A stretch of 64,000 nucleotides of DNA from contig NZ_CP038493.1 in assembly GCF_004752005.1 (NCBI RefSeq), positions 372,001 through 436,000 on the forward strand, written 5' to 3'. The position numbers and the translations under genes were made by a program. This DNA is from Thalassotalea sp. HSM 43. GTDB taxonomy: Bacteria; Pseudomonadota; Gammaproteobacteria; Enterobacterales; Alteromonadaceae. The notes under the pieces are model-generated. The model made no database searches, was not told the origin of the DNA, and worked only from the letters and a program-made list of their open reading frames with translations. Position 1 is the stretch's first letter, and the number at the start of each line of letters is the position of its first letter. Positions 25,043-33,716 of this stretch are shown in pieces.

Positions 25043-25771
25043 CTAGTCAATTTTTTCAAATTGCAGATCCCAAACACCATGACCTAGGTTTTGGCCACGG
25101 TTTTCAAATTTAGTCAACGGACGAGAGTCAGGACGAGGAACATAATCACCGTTTTCTGATAAGTTTTTAAAACCCGGCGCACCGCTCATATCATCTAACA
25201 TACATTCAGCATAGTTTTCCCAATCAGTTGCCATATGGAACACTCCACCGACTCTTAACAACTGACGAATACTTTCGATAAACTCAGGTTTTACAATACG
25301 GCGTTTATGATGACGGGCTTTATGCCATGGATCAGGGAAGAACAGCTGCATCGTATCGATACTGCCATTTGGAATACAATCCGCGATGATTTCAATGGCA
25401 TCATGCTCATAAACTCGAAGATTCGTTACGCCCTGCTCTTCTGCCAGAGCCAAACACGCACCAACGCCAGGACGGTGTACTTCGATACCAATAAAATTGC
25501 GTTCAGGGTCATTTTTTGCCATTTCTACCAATGACTTACCCATGCCAAAACCAACTTCTAGAGTAACTGGGTTGTCGTTACCAAAAACCGCACTCATCGT
25601 CAGCATACCATCACTATGATTAAGTCCCATGCTATCCCATAAGGTTTCAAGGGCACGCGCTTGACCTTTGGTAAGGCGACCTTCGCGTTTAACATAGCTA
25701 CGCACTTTACGAATGTATTTACCTTCCGATTCGGCTTGCTCTATGGTTTTGTGACCACGTTCTTCGCTCAT
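25043..25771 (-). CDS. trmB: tRNA (guanine(46)-N7)-methyltransferase
   Basis: TrmB uses S-adenosylmethionine to make m7G at position 46 in the variable loop of tRNA. The SAM site [14 protein letters not shown] is near residues 72-85. [13 protein letters not shown] and [19 protein letters not shown] are strongly conserved TrmB motifs. At 242 residues it is full length. The N-terminal 50 basic residues ([17 protein letters not shown]) are typical. It is on the same strand as yggL, with about 120 bases between them. Confidence 0.96.
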   Translation of the reverse strand: MSEERGHKTIEQAESEGKYIRKVRSYVKREGRLTKGQARALETLWDSMGLNHSDGMLTMSAVFGNDNPVTLEVGFGMGKSLVEMAKNDPERNFIGIEVHRPGVGACLALAEEQGVTNLRVYEHDAIEIIADCIPNGSIDTMQLFFPDPWHKARHHKRRIVKPEFIESIRQLLRVGGVFHMATDWENYAECMLDDMSGAPGFKNLSENGDYVPRPDSRPLTKFENRGQNLGHGVWDLQFEKID

Positions 25772-25892
25772 AAAAGCATTACTCTCTAATTTAAGTGAAA
25801 TTGGAAATAAAAATCTGAAACGGCGCGTATTATAAAGCCTTACAGGCTAAACTCAACTTTAGTCGCTGATCATCCACCTAAAGGTCGGCCAA

Positions 25893-26234
25893 TCACGACC
25901 ACCAAACATCGTACAACTCTGATACGGCCACCGATTTCGCGCCATTATCACTGAGCCAAGTTTCTACAATCTTACGATGCTCGTCTGTGCATTTACCAAG
26001 TTTTTGGGTACACACTAGACCATGCCATAATAAATCCCCTTCACCGCCATAACCTAGGCCATTGGGCTCTATGGCTTCTTTAAAGAACTTATCAATAAAT
26101 TGGTCAATCTCATCATTGCTGGTACCTTCAGCAAACGACCAAGCCACATCAAAGCCAAGCTCTTGAAATTCATCGACTCGCAATTTTTTGCGCTGACGTC
26201 GACTACGATTTTTGGCTTTATCTAATATGATCAT
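25893..26234 (-). CDS. yggL: YggL family 50S ribosome-associated protein
   Basis: This 113-residue protein matches the YggL/DUF469 family: SRRQRKKLRVDEFQELGFDV, GLGYGGEGDLLWHGLVC and the C-terminal ELYDVWW are diagnostic. I chose the ATG at 26232-26234, which has GAGGT five bases upstream and gives the usual family length. A longer frame up to 26285 adds 17 unlikely residues. YggL has been reported associated with the large ribosomal subunit. It is divergent from mutY, the same arrangement as in E. coli. Confidence 0.92.
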   Translation of the reverse strand: MIILDKAKNRSRRQRKKLRVDEFQELGFDVAWSFAEGTSNDEIDQFIDKFFKEAIEPNGLGYGGEGDLLWHGLVCTQKLGKCTDEHRKIVETWLSDNGAKSVAVSELYDVWWS

Positions 26235-26522
26235 GCTGACCTCAATGAAATGGGTGGTGAGTATTGTACTGCATAGTTTAGTCAAGCTTTGAGATCATTG
26301 GTGATGTTTTCAAGCAAGCGCTGGTCGCTCTGATGGCATGGCTAACGTTAGATTCATAGAATAAGGCTTTTTTAACTATGATGATTTCGATACACTGCTT
26401 GCTTATGAGTGTTGCGCTATGCTGTTTGTTTTTTCTTTTGGTATTACATTGTTAATAAAAATAAACATCAAGCATGCAAAGCCAACATATAAATAGCTTA
26501 AATACTAGGTACATCTCTAATT

Positions 26523-27593
26523 ATGTCGTTTAGTGACAAAGTCCTTAGTTGGTACGACGAACAAGGCCGCAAAGACCTGCCTTGGCAACAAAATAAAACA
26601 CCATATCGCGTCTGGATTTCTGAAATCATGCTACAGCAAACTCAGGTCGCCACGGTTATCCCCTATTACACCCGTTTTATGCAATCGTTTCCGGATATCA
26701 TCGCTTTGGCCAATGCCGATGAAGATAGCGTATTGCATCATTGGACTGGGCTTGGTTATTACGCCCGCGCTCGAAATTTACATAAGGCAGCGAAAACCAT
26801 TCGAGATGATTATCAGGGGCAGTTTCCAACTGATATTGAACAAGTGATCGCCTTACCAGGTATTGGCAAAAGCACCGCGGGTGCTATTTTGTCGTTAAGC
26901 TTAGGTCAACATCACCCTATATTAGACGGTAATGTTAAACGCGTTCTTGCCCGTTATAACATGGTCGCAGGCTATCCAGGTTTAGCCAGTTTTGAAAAAC
27001 AGCTTTGGCAAGTCAGCGAAGATGTCACGCCAATTCAACGCGTTGATAACTTTAATCAAGCGATGATGGACCTTGGCGCTATGGTTTGTACCCGCTCAAA
27101 GCCCACCTGTGTGGTATGCCCGTTAAAACAAAAGTGCCAAGGTTTTTACCATGAACAACAGCAAAACTTTCCCGGTAAAAAGCCAAAGAAAGATAAACCG
27201 GTTAAATCGACGGTGATGTTGTTGTTAAAAAATCAAGATGAACTGTTGATGTACAAGCGTCCGTCATCGGGTATCTGGGGTGGATTATTTAGTTTCTATG
27301 AAGTCGACAACGCCGCAAGTATTAACGATAAACTCGATGAACTTGGTTTATTGTCTACGGATAAACAGGTATTGGATGAATTTCGCCACACCTTTTCTCA
27401 TTTCCATTTAGACATCAAACCGGTATTAGTTGAGGTAGAGATCAAGCCAAGCAACGCAAATATTAATGAAAATAATAGCCAGCTTTGGTACCATTTGCGC
27501 CAACCAATGAGTGTAGGCTTGGCAGCACCATCAAAAGTGTTGATTGAAAGCTTGCAAAAACAGCCAATGAGTAGAGATCATAATGAGTCGTAA
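26523..27593 (+). CDS. mutY: A/G-specific adenine glycosylase
   Basis: MutY removes adenine mispaired with 8-oxoguanine. The catalytic glutamate is in [11 protein letters not shown] (about residue 36). The helix-hairpin-helix is [15 protein letters not shown], and the catalytic aspartate is in [11 protein letters not shown]. The 4Fe-4S cluster loop is [17 protein letters not shown], and a C-terminal NUDIX-like domain for 8-oxoG recognition contains [10 protein letters not shown]. At 356 residues it is complete. It overlaps yggX by 11 bases, the conserved mutY-yggX pairing. Confidence 0.97.
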   Translation: MSFSDKVLSWYDEQGRKDLPWQQNKTPYRVWISEIMLQQTQVATVIPYYTRFMQSFPDIIALANADEDSVLHHWTGLGYYARARNLHKAAKTIRDDYQGQFPTDIEQVIALPGIGKSTAGAILSLSLGQHHPILDGNVKRVLARYNMVAGYPGLASFEKQLWQVSEDVTPIQRVDNFNQAMMDLGAMVCTRSKPTCVVCPLKQKCQGFYHEQQQNFPGKKPKKDKPVKSTVMLLLKNQDELLMYKRPSSGIWGGLFSFYEVDNAASINDKLDELGLLSTDKQVLDEFRHTFSHFHLDIKPVLVEVEIKPSNANINENNSQLWYHLRQPMSVGLAAPSKVLIESLQKQPMSRDHNES

Positions 27594-27855
27594 AGTATTT
27601 TGTCAGCACTTTAAAAAAGAAGATGATGGCCTGGATTTTCAATTTTATCCAGGTGACATAGGAAAACGTATTTTCGATAACATTGGTAAAGAAGCCTGGG
27701 GAATTTGGCAGAAAAAGCAAACCATGCTGATTAACGAACATAAGTTATCTATGATGAATGCCGAAGATCGCACCTTCTTAGAAAAAACCATGGTAGAGTT
27801 TTTATTTGAAGGCAAAGAACCAAAAATTGAAGGTTATGTGCCGCAAAGCAAATAA
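27583..27855 (+). CDS. yggX: YggX family iron/oxidative-stress protein
   Basis: YggX is a small cytoplasmic protein implicated in iron trafficking and protection of Fe-S clusters from oxidants. The 90 residues begin [18 protein letters not shown], with the conserved cysteine at position 6 or 7, and contain [19 protein letters not shown] and FLFEGKEP, all typical. Its start lies inside the end of mutY, so translation is coupled. A terminator follows at 27876-27902. Confidence 0.96.
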   Translation: MSRKVFCQHFKKEDDGLDFQFYPGDIGKRIFDNIGKEAWGIWQKKQTMLINEHKLSMMNAEDRTFLEKTMVEFLFEGKEPKIEGYVPQSK

Positions 27856-27875
27856 TTTGTCGCTGATAAATCAAT

Positions 27876-27902
27876 AAAGGTCGCAATGGCGGCCTTTTTT
27901 AT
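27876..27902 (+). terminator. Rho-independent terminator after yggX
   Basis: AAAGGTCGC pairs with GCGGCCTTT (one G-U pair) around AATG and runs into TTTTTT, 20 bases past the yggX stop. Confidence 0.85.
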
Positions 27903-28050
27903 TGCCTTATTGATTTGCTCAATATTTTTATCTTTGACTCATATTTACTACCTCAACCGCTTATTCCGGTAATTTTACGTCGCGAATTGGCGATAAAATG
28001 TAATATTTGCGCTATTTTTCTGCAATTGAAATTTTTTTGCAAAAAAATGG

Positions 28051-28079
28051 TTGACGAGAGAAAAGAAAAACAGTTTAAT
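28051..28079 (+). promoter_or_regulatory. Stable-RNA promoter of the tRNA locus
   Basis: A -35 box TTGACG (28051-28056) and a -10 box TTTAAT (28074-28079) are separated by 17 bases. They are followed by the GC-rich stretch GCGCCCG, the kind of discriminator seen at growth-rate-controlled tRNA and rRNA promoters. The start would fall near 28086, upstream of the tRNA-Phe-like half-copies. Confidence 0.7.
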
Positions 28080-28099
28080 AGCGCCCGTCTTCAAGACAC

Positions 28100-28411
28100 A
28101 TCCAGATAGCTCAGTCGGTAGAGCAATTTGGAGTTGCATTGAAAATCCTCTGGGATTTAAAGTTAAAACCGAGATTTGCCCAGATAGCTCAGTCGGTAGA
28201 GCAGTTTGGAGTTGCATTGAAAATCCTCAGGGATTTAAAGTTAAAACCGAGATTTGCCCAGATAGCTCAGTCGGTAGAGCAGTTTGGAGTTGCATTGAAA
28301 ATCCTCAGGGATTTAAAGTTAAAACCGAGATTTGCCCAGATAGCTCAGTCGGTAGAGCAGTTTGGAGTTGCATTGAAAATCCTCAGGGATTTAAAGTTAA
28401 AACCGAGATTT
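28100..28411 (+). pseudogene. Four tandem tRNA-Phe 5'-half copies
   Basis: Four 78-bp units start at 28100, 28178, 28256 and 28334. Each has the 5' acceptor strand and D-arm of tRNA-Phe (AGATAGCTCAGTCGGTAGAG) and the anticodon-side sequence ATTGAAAATCC with GAA. The T-arm, with its GGTTCGA loop, and the 3' CCA end are missing, replaced by GGGATTTAAAGTTAAAACCG. Units 2-4 are near identical; unit 1 differs at a few bases. They lie in the same orientation as the intact tRNA-Phe that follows and would be co-transcribed from the promoter at 28051. Confidence 0.85.
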
Positions 28412-28487
28412 GCCCAGATAGCTCAGTCGGTAGAGCAGGGGATTGAAAATCCCCGTGTCGGTGGTTCGATTCCGCCTCTGGGCACCA
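28412..28487 (+). tRNA. tRNA-Phe (GAA)
   Basis: This 76-base cloverleaf has an encoded CCA. The acceptor GCCCAGA pairs with TCTGGGC. The D-arm is AGCTCAGTCGGTAGAGCA. The anticodon stem GGGGA/TCCCC holds the loop with GAA, and the T-loop is TTCGATT. It is the only complete member of the 78-bp tandem series. Confidence 0.96.
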
Positions 28488-28559
28488 TATTTTGAGTTAA
28501 TGATTAAGTTTGTTAATTCGGTGCCAAGATACAATTATGTATCGCACACAGTTTTGTGT

Positions 28560-28635
<76 letters not shown>

Positions 28636-28644
28636 TTCATACTA

Positions 28645-28672
28645 AGCCTCAGCATTAGCTGGGGCTTTTTTT
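28645..28672 (+). terminator. Rho-independent terminator of the tRNA operon
   Basis: AGCCTCAGC pairs with GCTGGGGCT around ATTA, followed by a run of T, just after tRNA-Thr. Confidence 0.88.
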
Positions 28673-28693
28673 ATCTTAAAGATTCATAACTGC

Positions 28694-28753
28694 CCTACTG
28701 ATTGTAATCAGTAGCTAAGTCATCTGGCAGTTCAACTCTGACATCAAGCACCA
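28694..28753 (+). pseudogene. Degenerate tRNA-Thr remnant 1
   Basis: The sequence keeps CTGATTGTAATCAGTAG of the anticodon arm, CTGGCAGTTCAACTCTG resembling the T-arm, and a final CACCA. The 5' half is absent and the stems are broken. A second hairpin with a T-run follows at 28764-28794. Confidence 0.7.
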
Positions 28754-28763
28754 TTTATACGAT

Positions 28764-28794
28764 AAAGCCCTAGCAGAAATGTTAGGGCTTTTTT
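28764..28794 (+). terminator. Terminator-like hairpin after tRNA-Thr remnant 1
   Basis: AAAGCCCTA pairs with TAGGGCTTT and is followed by TTT. It is the second of three terminator-like hairpins at this locus. Confidence 0.75.
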
Positions 28795-28831
28795 GTATTT
28801 GAGCGTTTGACAACGGAACTTGCTCCGGTAC

Positions 28832-29167
28832 GACTGCATGGATGCTGGAGGTAGAATGAAGCAGGATGCCCGAATCGACGACTGCATGGATGCAGGAGGT
28901 AGAATGAAGCAGGATGCCCGAATCGACGACTGCATGGATGCTGGAGGTAGAATGAAGCAGGATGCCCGAACCGACGACTGCATGGATGCAGGAGGTAGAA
29001 TGAAGCAGGATGCCCGAATCGACGACTGCATGGATGCAGGAGGTAGAATGAAGCAGGATGCCCGAATCGACGACTGCATGGATGCAGGAGGTAGAATGAA
29101 GCAGGATGCCCGAATCGACGACTGCATGGATGCAGGAGGTAGAATGAAGCAGGATGCCCGAATCGAG
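28832..29167. repeat. 48-bp minisatellite, seven units
   Basis: Seven tandem 48-base units start at 28832, 28880, 28928, 28976, 29024, 29072 and 29120, nearly identical (A/T and T/C changes only). Each begins with the inverted repeat CTGCAT-GG-ATGCAG (perfect where the variant base is A) and then carries AGGAGGTAGAATG, a strong ribosome-binding sequence three bases before an ATG. Because 48 is divisible by three, frames stay open across the array on both strands (16-residue repeats). I treat these as artefacts, not genes. The array is bounded by tRNA-Thr 3'-end sequence. Confidence 0.9.
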
Positions 29168-29213
29168 TCGGCACCATTTATACGATAAAGCCCAGCATTA
29201 GCTGGGCTTTTTT
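29166..29213 (+). repeat. tRNA-Thr 3' end plus terminator, duplicated module
   Basis: AGTCGGCACCA at 29166-29176 equals the 3' acceptor end of tRNA-Thr. It is followed by ATTTATACGATAAAG, as after remnant 1, and by a terminator with stem AAAGCCCAGC/GCTGGGCTTT (29187-29210) and T-run. It is a second copy of the tRNA-Thr end and its terminator, cut off from its 5' part by the minisatellite. Confidence 0.75.
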
Positions 29214-29236
29214 GATCTGAAAGATTAACAACTGCC

Positions 29237-29295
29237 CTACTGATTGTAATCAGAAGCAAAGTCATCTGGCAGTTCAATTCTGACATCAAACACTA
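29237..29295 (+). pseudogene. Degenerate tRNA-Thr remnant 2
   Basis: It is nearly the same sequence as remnant 1 (TACTGATTGTAATCAG, then CTGGCAGTTCAATTCTGACATCA in two parts) and ends CACTA rather than CACCA. It follows the duplicated terminator just as remnant 1 follows the original terminator, showing that a segment of about 130 bases was duplicated. Confidence 0.65.
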
Positions 29296-29446
29296 TTTAT
29301 TTATATGATAAAGCGTCCTAACACTCTATATAGCAAGCTTGCGTTGTTTTCTTGCCTTATCTTTAATTAGGTTAAGGTTTAACTAAACCAAAGCCCGTCA
29401 TTAGTACAAATCTTGTTTATTTTTAAGTACTTCTTTTCAATTAATG

Positions 29447-29460
29447 TTGATTTAAATCAA
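29447..29460 (+). promoter_or_regulatory. FNR/ANR box upstream of nosR
   Basis: TTGATTTAAATCAA is a perfect match to the FNR consensus TTGAT-N4-ATCAA. Its centre lies about 41 bases before the start site predicted from the TAATAT -10 at 29482-29487, the spacing of class II FNR-activated promoters. It predicts activation of the nos operon when oxygen is low. Confidence 0.88.
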
Positions 29461-29481
29461 GCCGTTTTCCAAATAAGCGAC

Positions 29482-29487
29482 TAATAT
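29482..29487 (+). promoter_or_regulatory. -10 box of the nosR promoter
   Basis: TAATAT is placed so that transcription starts near 29494 and the FNR box overlaps the -35 region. No separate -35 hexamer is visible, as expected for an activator-dependent promoter. Confidence 0.65.
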
Positions 29488-29496
29488 AAATTGTTA

Positions 29497-29536
29497 ATAT
29501 ATGGTTAACAGGGCCATTTACGCATTAACCATATAT
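29497..29536 (+). promoter_or_regulatory. Perfect 12-bp inverted repeat in the nosR leader
   Basis: The arms ATATATGGTTAA and TTAACCATATAT match exactly around 16 bases. It starts within a few bases of the predicted transcript start and ends 28 bases before the nosR ATG. It could be a 5' mRNA hairpin or a second regulator site overlapping the start. Confidence 0.6.
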
Positions 29537-29564
29537 AAACACCAACAAATTGGGGTTATATGTA

Positions 29565-31697
29565 ATGGTCACTTTGAGGCATGCGAAATACCTGTTTGCA
29601 CAACTATTCATAGCTTGTTTGCTAACTTTTGTAGTTTTTACCCCTAGCTATGCCGTTTTTGTTAGCCCGCCAAAAGAACCGCTGCCTCTAATCCAGCAAA
29701 TATTTCCAGAGACCGCCACCATCAAAGGTAAATCAGGAGAGGTCCCTCATTGGGTTATTGAAGATAATGGGGAAATCATTGGCTACGCTTTTGAAACTAA
29801 TGACATCAATAAAATACCAGCCTATTCTGGCGAGCCGGTGAATATGTTGGTAGCCATCGATAAAGACGGTAACTATCTGGCGACTAAAGTACTCGAGCAT
29901 CACGAACCGATCATTCTCGCCGGTATCCCGGAAAGTAAACTGCATTCCTTTGTGGATCAATACAGCGGCCTAAAAGTCACTGATCGCCTCAAAGTTGGCG
30001 GTAACCAAAGCGAAAATATGATTCATCTCGATGGCCTATCTGGGGCAACGGTCACAGTAATGGTGATGAATGTCGCTATAACTCGCTCGGCAACCAAACT
30101 GACTCGACACTTAGGCATCATCAGTGCCAGCTCTCAAGTCATAGTGCCGATGGCAACCATTTTAGACGACGTATATCAACAATCTGACTGGCAAACCTTG
30201 GTCGGTGACGGTTCGATTCGCTCTTTGTATTTAGACCGAGCAACCGTTGATAAAGCGTTTGCTGGCACCGAGGCCGAACATATAGACGAGGCAAGCGCTG
30301 AACAAAAAGGCGATATGTTCACGCAGATTTTTTTCGCTCAAGCAAACTTGCCAAATGTTGGTAAAAACTTACTGGGCGAAAGTGAATACACTTGGCTTAT
30401 GTCAACGCTAAAGCCTAGTGAGCACGCCATTATTTTATTAGGTAACGGCTATTCTTTTAAAGGTTCTGGCTATGTACGTGGTGGTATCTTTGACCGCATT
30501 CAAATTTTACAAAACGACAATGCTATTTCTTTTCGCGACCTTGATCATCATCGCATCACCGACATTTACATTTCAGGTGCACCGCAGTTTAAAGAAATGG
30601 ACCTGTTCATTGTTCGCGAGCATTTTGAATTTAACCCTGGAGTCGATTGGCAGTTAGAGTTGCTAGTGCGCCGGCAACTGGGTGCAGTCGACAGCTTATT
30701 TACCAGTTTTAAAGGGGATTACCATACCTTAGATCAATACGTTGAAAGACCTCCGGTTATTGAACCAGAGCCAGAACGGACTTTAATAGAACAAGTATGG
30801 TACGAGAAAAATGTTGAAGTCATCGCCTTACTGGTTTTAATGCTGATTTTATTGGCAACCCTATTTTTTCAAGATATTTTGGTGCGACATCCAACATTCA
30901 TGCATAACTTCCGACACGGTTTTTTAGTCGTCACTGTAGTGTTCATCGGCTGGTCATGGGGTGGCCAACTATCGGTCGTCAATGTCTTTACCTTCTTGCA
31001 AGCGTTTATGAGTGACTTCTCATGGGACTTATTTTTATTAGACCCGGTAATCTTTATTCTTTGGAGCGCCGCCGCGGTTACGGTGTTGTTATGGGGGCGT
31101 GCCGTTTATTGCGGTTGGCTGTGCCCATTTGGCGCCTTACAGGAATTAATCAATGTTTGTGCTCGTTACTTTAAAGTACCGCAGTATGAATTGCCATTTG
31201 CAGTGCATGAGCGCTTATGGGCAATCAAATATTTGATCTTGCTTGGCTTATTTGGCCTGTCCTTTGACTCGCTAGGACTAGCCGAGCAATTTGCCGAAAT
31301 AGAGCCCTTTAAAACCACCTTTTTATTAAAGTTTGATCGCGAACTGCCTTTTATACTGTGGGCGTTGTTTCTGTTATTGGTCAACGTATTTTCTCGGAAA
31401 ATGTTTTGCCGATACCTATGCCCACTTGGTGCAGCCCTTTCTACAGGTAATAGCCTGAGGTTATTCGATTGGTTAAAACGCCGCAAGGAATGTGGCCAAC
31501 CTTGTAAAACGTGCGCCAAGGAATGTGAAATCCAAGCCATCCACCCTGACGGCCATATCAATATGCGCGAATGCCATTATTGTCTCGATTGCCAAGTAAC
31601 CTATTTTAATGAACAAAAATGCCCGCCACTTAAGAAAATGGCCCGAAAAAAACAAAAAGATTTCGGCAAGCCAATAGCGGCGGTTGAAGTGAGCTAA
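29565..31697 (+). CDS. nosR: Nitrous oxide reductase expression/electron-transfer protein NosR
   Basis: NosR is a membrane iron-sulfur flavoprotein needed for nosZ expression and for electron delivery to N2O reductase in clade I systems. The N-terminal part has an export signal and a periplasmic FMN-binding domain with the flavinylation-type motif DGLSGATVT. Several membrane helices follow (from about residue 425), with CGWLCPFGALQE and CRYLCPLGAAL. A C-terminal ferredoxin-like domain contains CKTCAKEC and CHYCLDC. I chose the ATG at 29565 (710 residues), with GGGG upstream; a TTG at 29550 would add five residues. It is the first gene of the operon. Confidence 0.95.
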   Translation: MVTLRHAKYLFAQLFIACLLTFVVFTPSYAVFVSPPKEPLPLIQQIFPETATIKGKSGEVPHWVIEDNGEIIGYAFETNDINKIPAYSGEPVNMLVAIDKDGNYLATKVLEHHEPIILAGIPESKLHSFVDQYSGLKVTDRLKVGGNQSENMIHLDGLSGATVTVMVMNVAITRSATKLTRHLGIISASSQVIVPMATILDDVYQQSDWQTLVGDGSIRSLYLDRATVDKAFAGTEAEHIDEASAEQKGDMFTQIFFAQANLPNVGKNLLGESEYTWLMSTLKPSEHAIILLGNGYSFKGSGYVRGGIFDRIQILQNDNAISFRDLDHHRITDIYISGAPQFKEMDLFIVREHFEFNPGVDWQLELLVRRQLGAVDSLFTSFKGDYHTLDQYVERPPVIEPEPERTLIEQVWYEKNVEVIALLVLMLILLATLFFQDILVRHPTFMHNFRHGFLVVTVVFIGWSWGGQLSVVNVFTFLQAFMSDFSWDLFLLDPVIFILWSAAAVTVLLWGRAVYCGWLCPFGALQELINVCARYFKVPQYELPFAVHERLWAIKYLILLGLFGLSFDSLGLAEQFAEIEPFKTTFLLKFDRELPFILWALFLLLVNVFSRKMFCRYLCPLGAALSTGNSLRLFDWLKRRKECGQPCKTCAKECEIQAIHPDGHINMRECHYCLDCQVTYFNEQKCPPLKKMARKKQKDFGKPIAAVEVS

Positions 31698-31745
31698 AAC
31701 CATGACGCAGTACAAACAAATTCATAATCCTTAATGGAGAAGACT

Positions 31746-33635
31746 ATGAGCAATAACGAAAAAGACCTCAAAAGTGACGCAATAGAAAGCAAAGACAGAC
31801 GTAAGTTTTTTGGTAAAACCGCGGCGATAGGCGCAGGCGCTCTGGCTGCACCGATGACAGCGGCAATGTTCGCCAATATGGCAACAGCGCAAGCAGCCGA
31901 AGCAAAAAACAGTCCTTTTGTTCACCCTGGTGATCTGGATGAGTATTATGGTTTCTGGAGTGGTGGGCATTCAGGTGAAGTAAGAATTCTAGGTATTCCT
32001 TCAATGCGCGAGTTAATGCGCATCCCAGTATTCAATACCGACAGTGCAACCGGTTGGGGTACGACCAATGAAAGTAAACGCATAAAGGGTGACAGTGCAC
32101 ATATTATGGCAGGTGATTCGCATCATCCGCATATGAGTATGCAAGACGGTAGCTACGACGGTAAATATGTGTTTATAAATGACAAAGCCAATACTCGTGT
32201 TGCTCGTATCCGTTGTGATGTGATGAAAACCGACAAAATGTTGTCGATTCCTAACGCTCATGCCATTCACGGTTTGCGCGTGCAAAAAGTACCTTACACA
32301 AAATACGTTATTTGTAATGGCGAATATGAAATACCGATGAATAATGACGGTAAGGAATCGTTAGAAGATGTCAGTACCTATCGCTCTTTATTTAATGTCG
32401 TTGATGCGGAAAAAATGGAAGTAGCCTTTCAAGTAATGGTAGACGGCAATCTAGATAACACCGATGCCGATTACGATGGTAAATATTTCGCTTCAACCTG
32501 TTATAACTCAGAAATGGGTATGAACTTAGGTGAGATGATCACCGCTGAACGTGATCATGTGGTGATCTTCAATTTAGCCCGTTGTGAAGCGGCCGTTAAA
32601 GCCGGCAACTTTAAAACCTATAACGGCAACGATGTACCGGTTCTTGATGGCCGCAAAGGCTCTGACTTAACGCGATATATTCCAGTTCCAAAATCACCGC
32701 ATGGCCTAAACACCTCGTCAGATGGTAAGTATTTTGTCGCCAACGGTAAGCTATCCCCTACCGTATCGGTTATTGCTATAGCAAAACTAGATGATTTATT
32801 TGCCGACAAAATCAAACCTCGTGATGCCATAATTGCCGAACCAGAATTAGGCCTAGGTCCATTGCATACCGCCTTTGATAACAAAGGCAATGCCTATACG
32901 ACGTTATTCCTCGATAGCCAAATCGCCAAATGGAATGTTGATGACGCGATTGCTGCCCACAACGGTGAGAAAGTAAATTATATTCGCCAAAAACTCGATG
33001 TTCATTACCAACCAGGTCATAACCATACCTCACAGGGTGAAACTCGTGACGCAGATGGCAAATGGTTGGTGTCGCTTTGTAAATTCTCTAAAGACAGATT
33101 TTTACCGGTCGGTCCATTGCGCGCTGAAAACGATCAATTGATTGATATCTCTGGCGATGAAATGAAGCTGGTGCACGATGGCCCAACATACGCTGAGCCC
33201 CATGACTGTATCATTGTCCACCGCAGTAAATTGAAGCCGAAGAAACTGTGGACCCGCGATGATCCAATTTTTGCCGATACTATAGCCATGGCAGAAAAAG
33301 ACGGCGTTAATGTGATGACCGATAATAAAGTCATTCGTGATGGTAAAAAAGTTCGAGTCTATATGACCTCCGTAGCTCCTAACTTTGGTATGACCGAATT
33401 TAAAGTAAAATTGGGGGATGAAGTCACCGTTGTCGTCACCAACTTGGATCAAGTAGAAGATGTTACCCATGGGTTTTGTATGACCAATCACGGCGTACAA
33501 ATGGAGATTGGTCCGCAAGCGACAGCCTCTATCACATTTGTCGCCGACAAGCCTGGCGTGCAGTGGTACTACTGTAACTGGTTCTGTCATGCGTTGCATA
33601 TGGAAATGCGCGGTCGTATGTTGGTTCAAGCGTAA
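31746..33635 (+). CDS. nosZ: Nitrous oxide reductase (clade I, Tat-exported)
   Basis: NosZ reduces N2O to N2 in the periplasm. A twin-arginine signal ([17 protein letters not shown]) marks it as clade I. The beta-propeller has the CuZ histidine motifs [22 protein letters not shown] and EPHDC. The C-terminal cupredoxin has the CuA site [16 protein letters not shown]. All ligand motifs are present, so the enzyme should be active. I prefer the ATG at 31746 (630 codons including stop), preceded by TGGAGA at a normal distance; the ATG at 31734 lies inside that ribosome-binding sequence. A stable hairpin follows at 33640. Confidence 0.97.
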   Translation: MSNNEKDLKSDAIESKDRRKFFGKTAAIGAGALAAPMTAAMFANMATAQAAEAKNSPFVHPGDLDEYYGFWSGGHSGEVRILGIPSMRELMRIPVFNTDSATGWGTTNESKRIKGDSAHIMAGDSHHPHMSMQDGSYDGKYVFINDKANTRVARIRCDVMKTDKMLSIPNAHAIHGLRVQKVPYTKYVICNGEYEIPMNNDGKESLEDVSTYRSLFNVVDAEKMEVAFQVMVDGNLDNTDADYDGKYFASTCYNSEMGMNLGEMITAERDHVVIFNLARCEAAVKAGNFKTYNGNDVPVLDGRKGSDLTRYIPVPKSPHGLNTSSDGKYFVANGKLSPTVSVIAIAKLDDLFADKIKPRDAIIAEPELGLGPLHTAFDNKGNAYTTLFLDSQIAKWNVDDAIAAHNGEKVNYIRQKLDVHYQPGHNHTSQGETRDADGKWLVSLCKFSKDRFLPVGPLRAENDQLIDISGDEMKLVHDGPTYAEPHDCIIVHRSKLKPKKLWTRDDPIFADTIAMAEKDGVNVMTDNKVIRDGKKVRVYMTSVAPNFGMTEFKVKLGDEVTVVVTNLDQVEDVTHGFCMTNHGVQMEIGPQATASITFVADKPGVQWYYCNWFCHALHMEMRGRMLVQA

Positions 33636-33639
33636 TCAT

Positions 33640-33676
33640 CCCCTCATGCGGCTCGACAATATGAGCCGCATAGGGG
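33640..33676 (+). terminator. Strong hairpin between nosZ and nosD
   Basis: CCCC and a perfect 9-bp stem ATGCGGCTC/GAGCCGCAT with GGGG close around an 8-base loop. No T-run follows, so it is more likely a 3' mRNA stabiliser or partial terminator that raises nosZ over nosDFYL than a full stop. Confidence 0.7.
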
Positions 33677-33716
33677 TTATACTTGTTTAAATAATAATAA
33701 ATAAAGAGAGAATTCT

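Noticed and set aside
28051..28495. Two overlapping plus-strand open frames through the tRNA-Phe region
   Set aside because: They read through tRNA-Phe half-copies and the intact tRNA; the repeated peptides come from the 78-bp unit.
28832..29167. Regular repeats considered as a CRISPR array
   Set aside because: Units are contiguous and near identical, with no unique spacers and no cas genes; the same applies to 703-904.
28744..29289. Open frames of 120-180 codons with 16-residue repeats on both strands
   Set aside because: The 48-bp unit is a multiple of three and lacks stops in several frames at once, so open frames are expected without selection.
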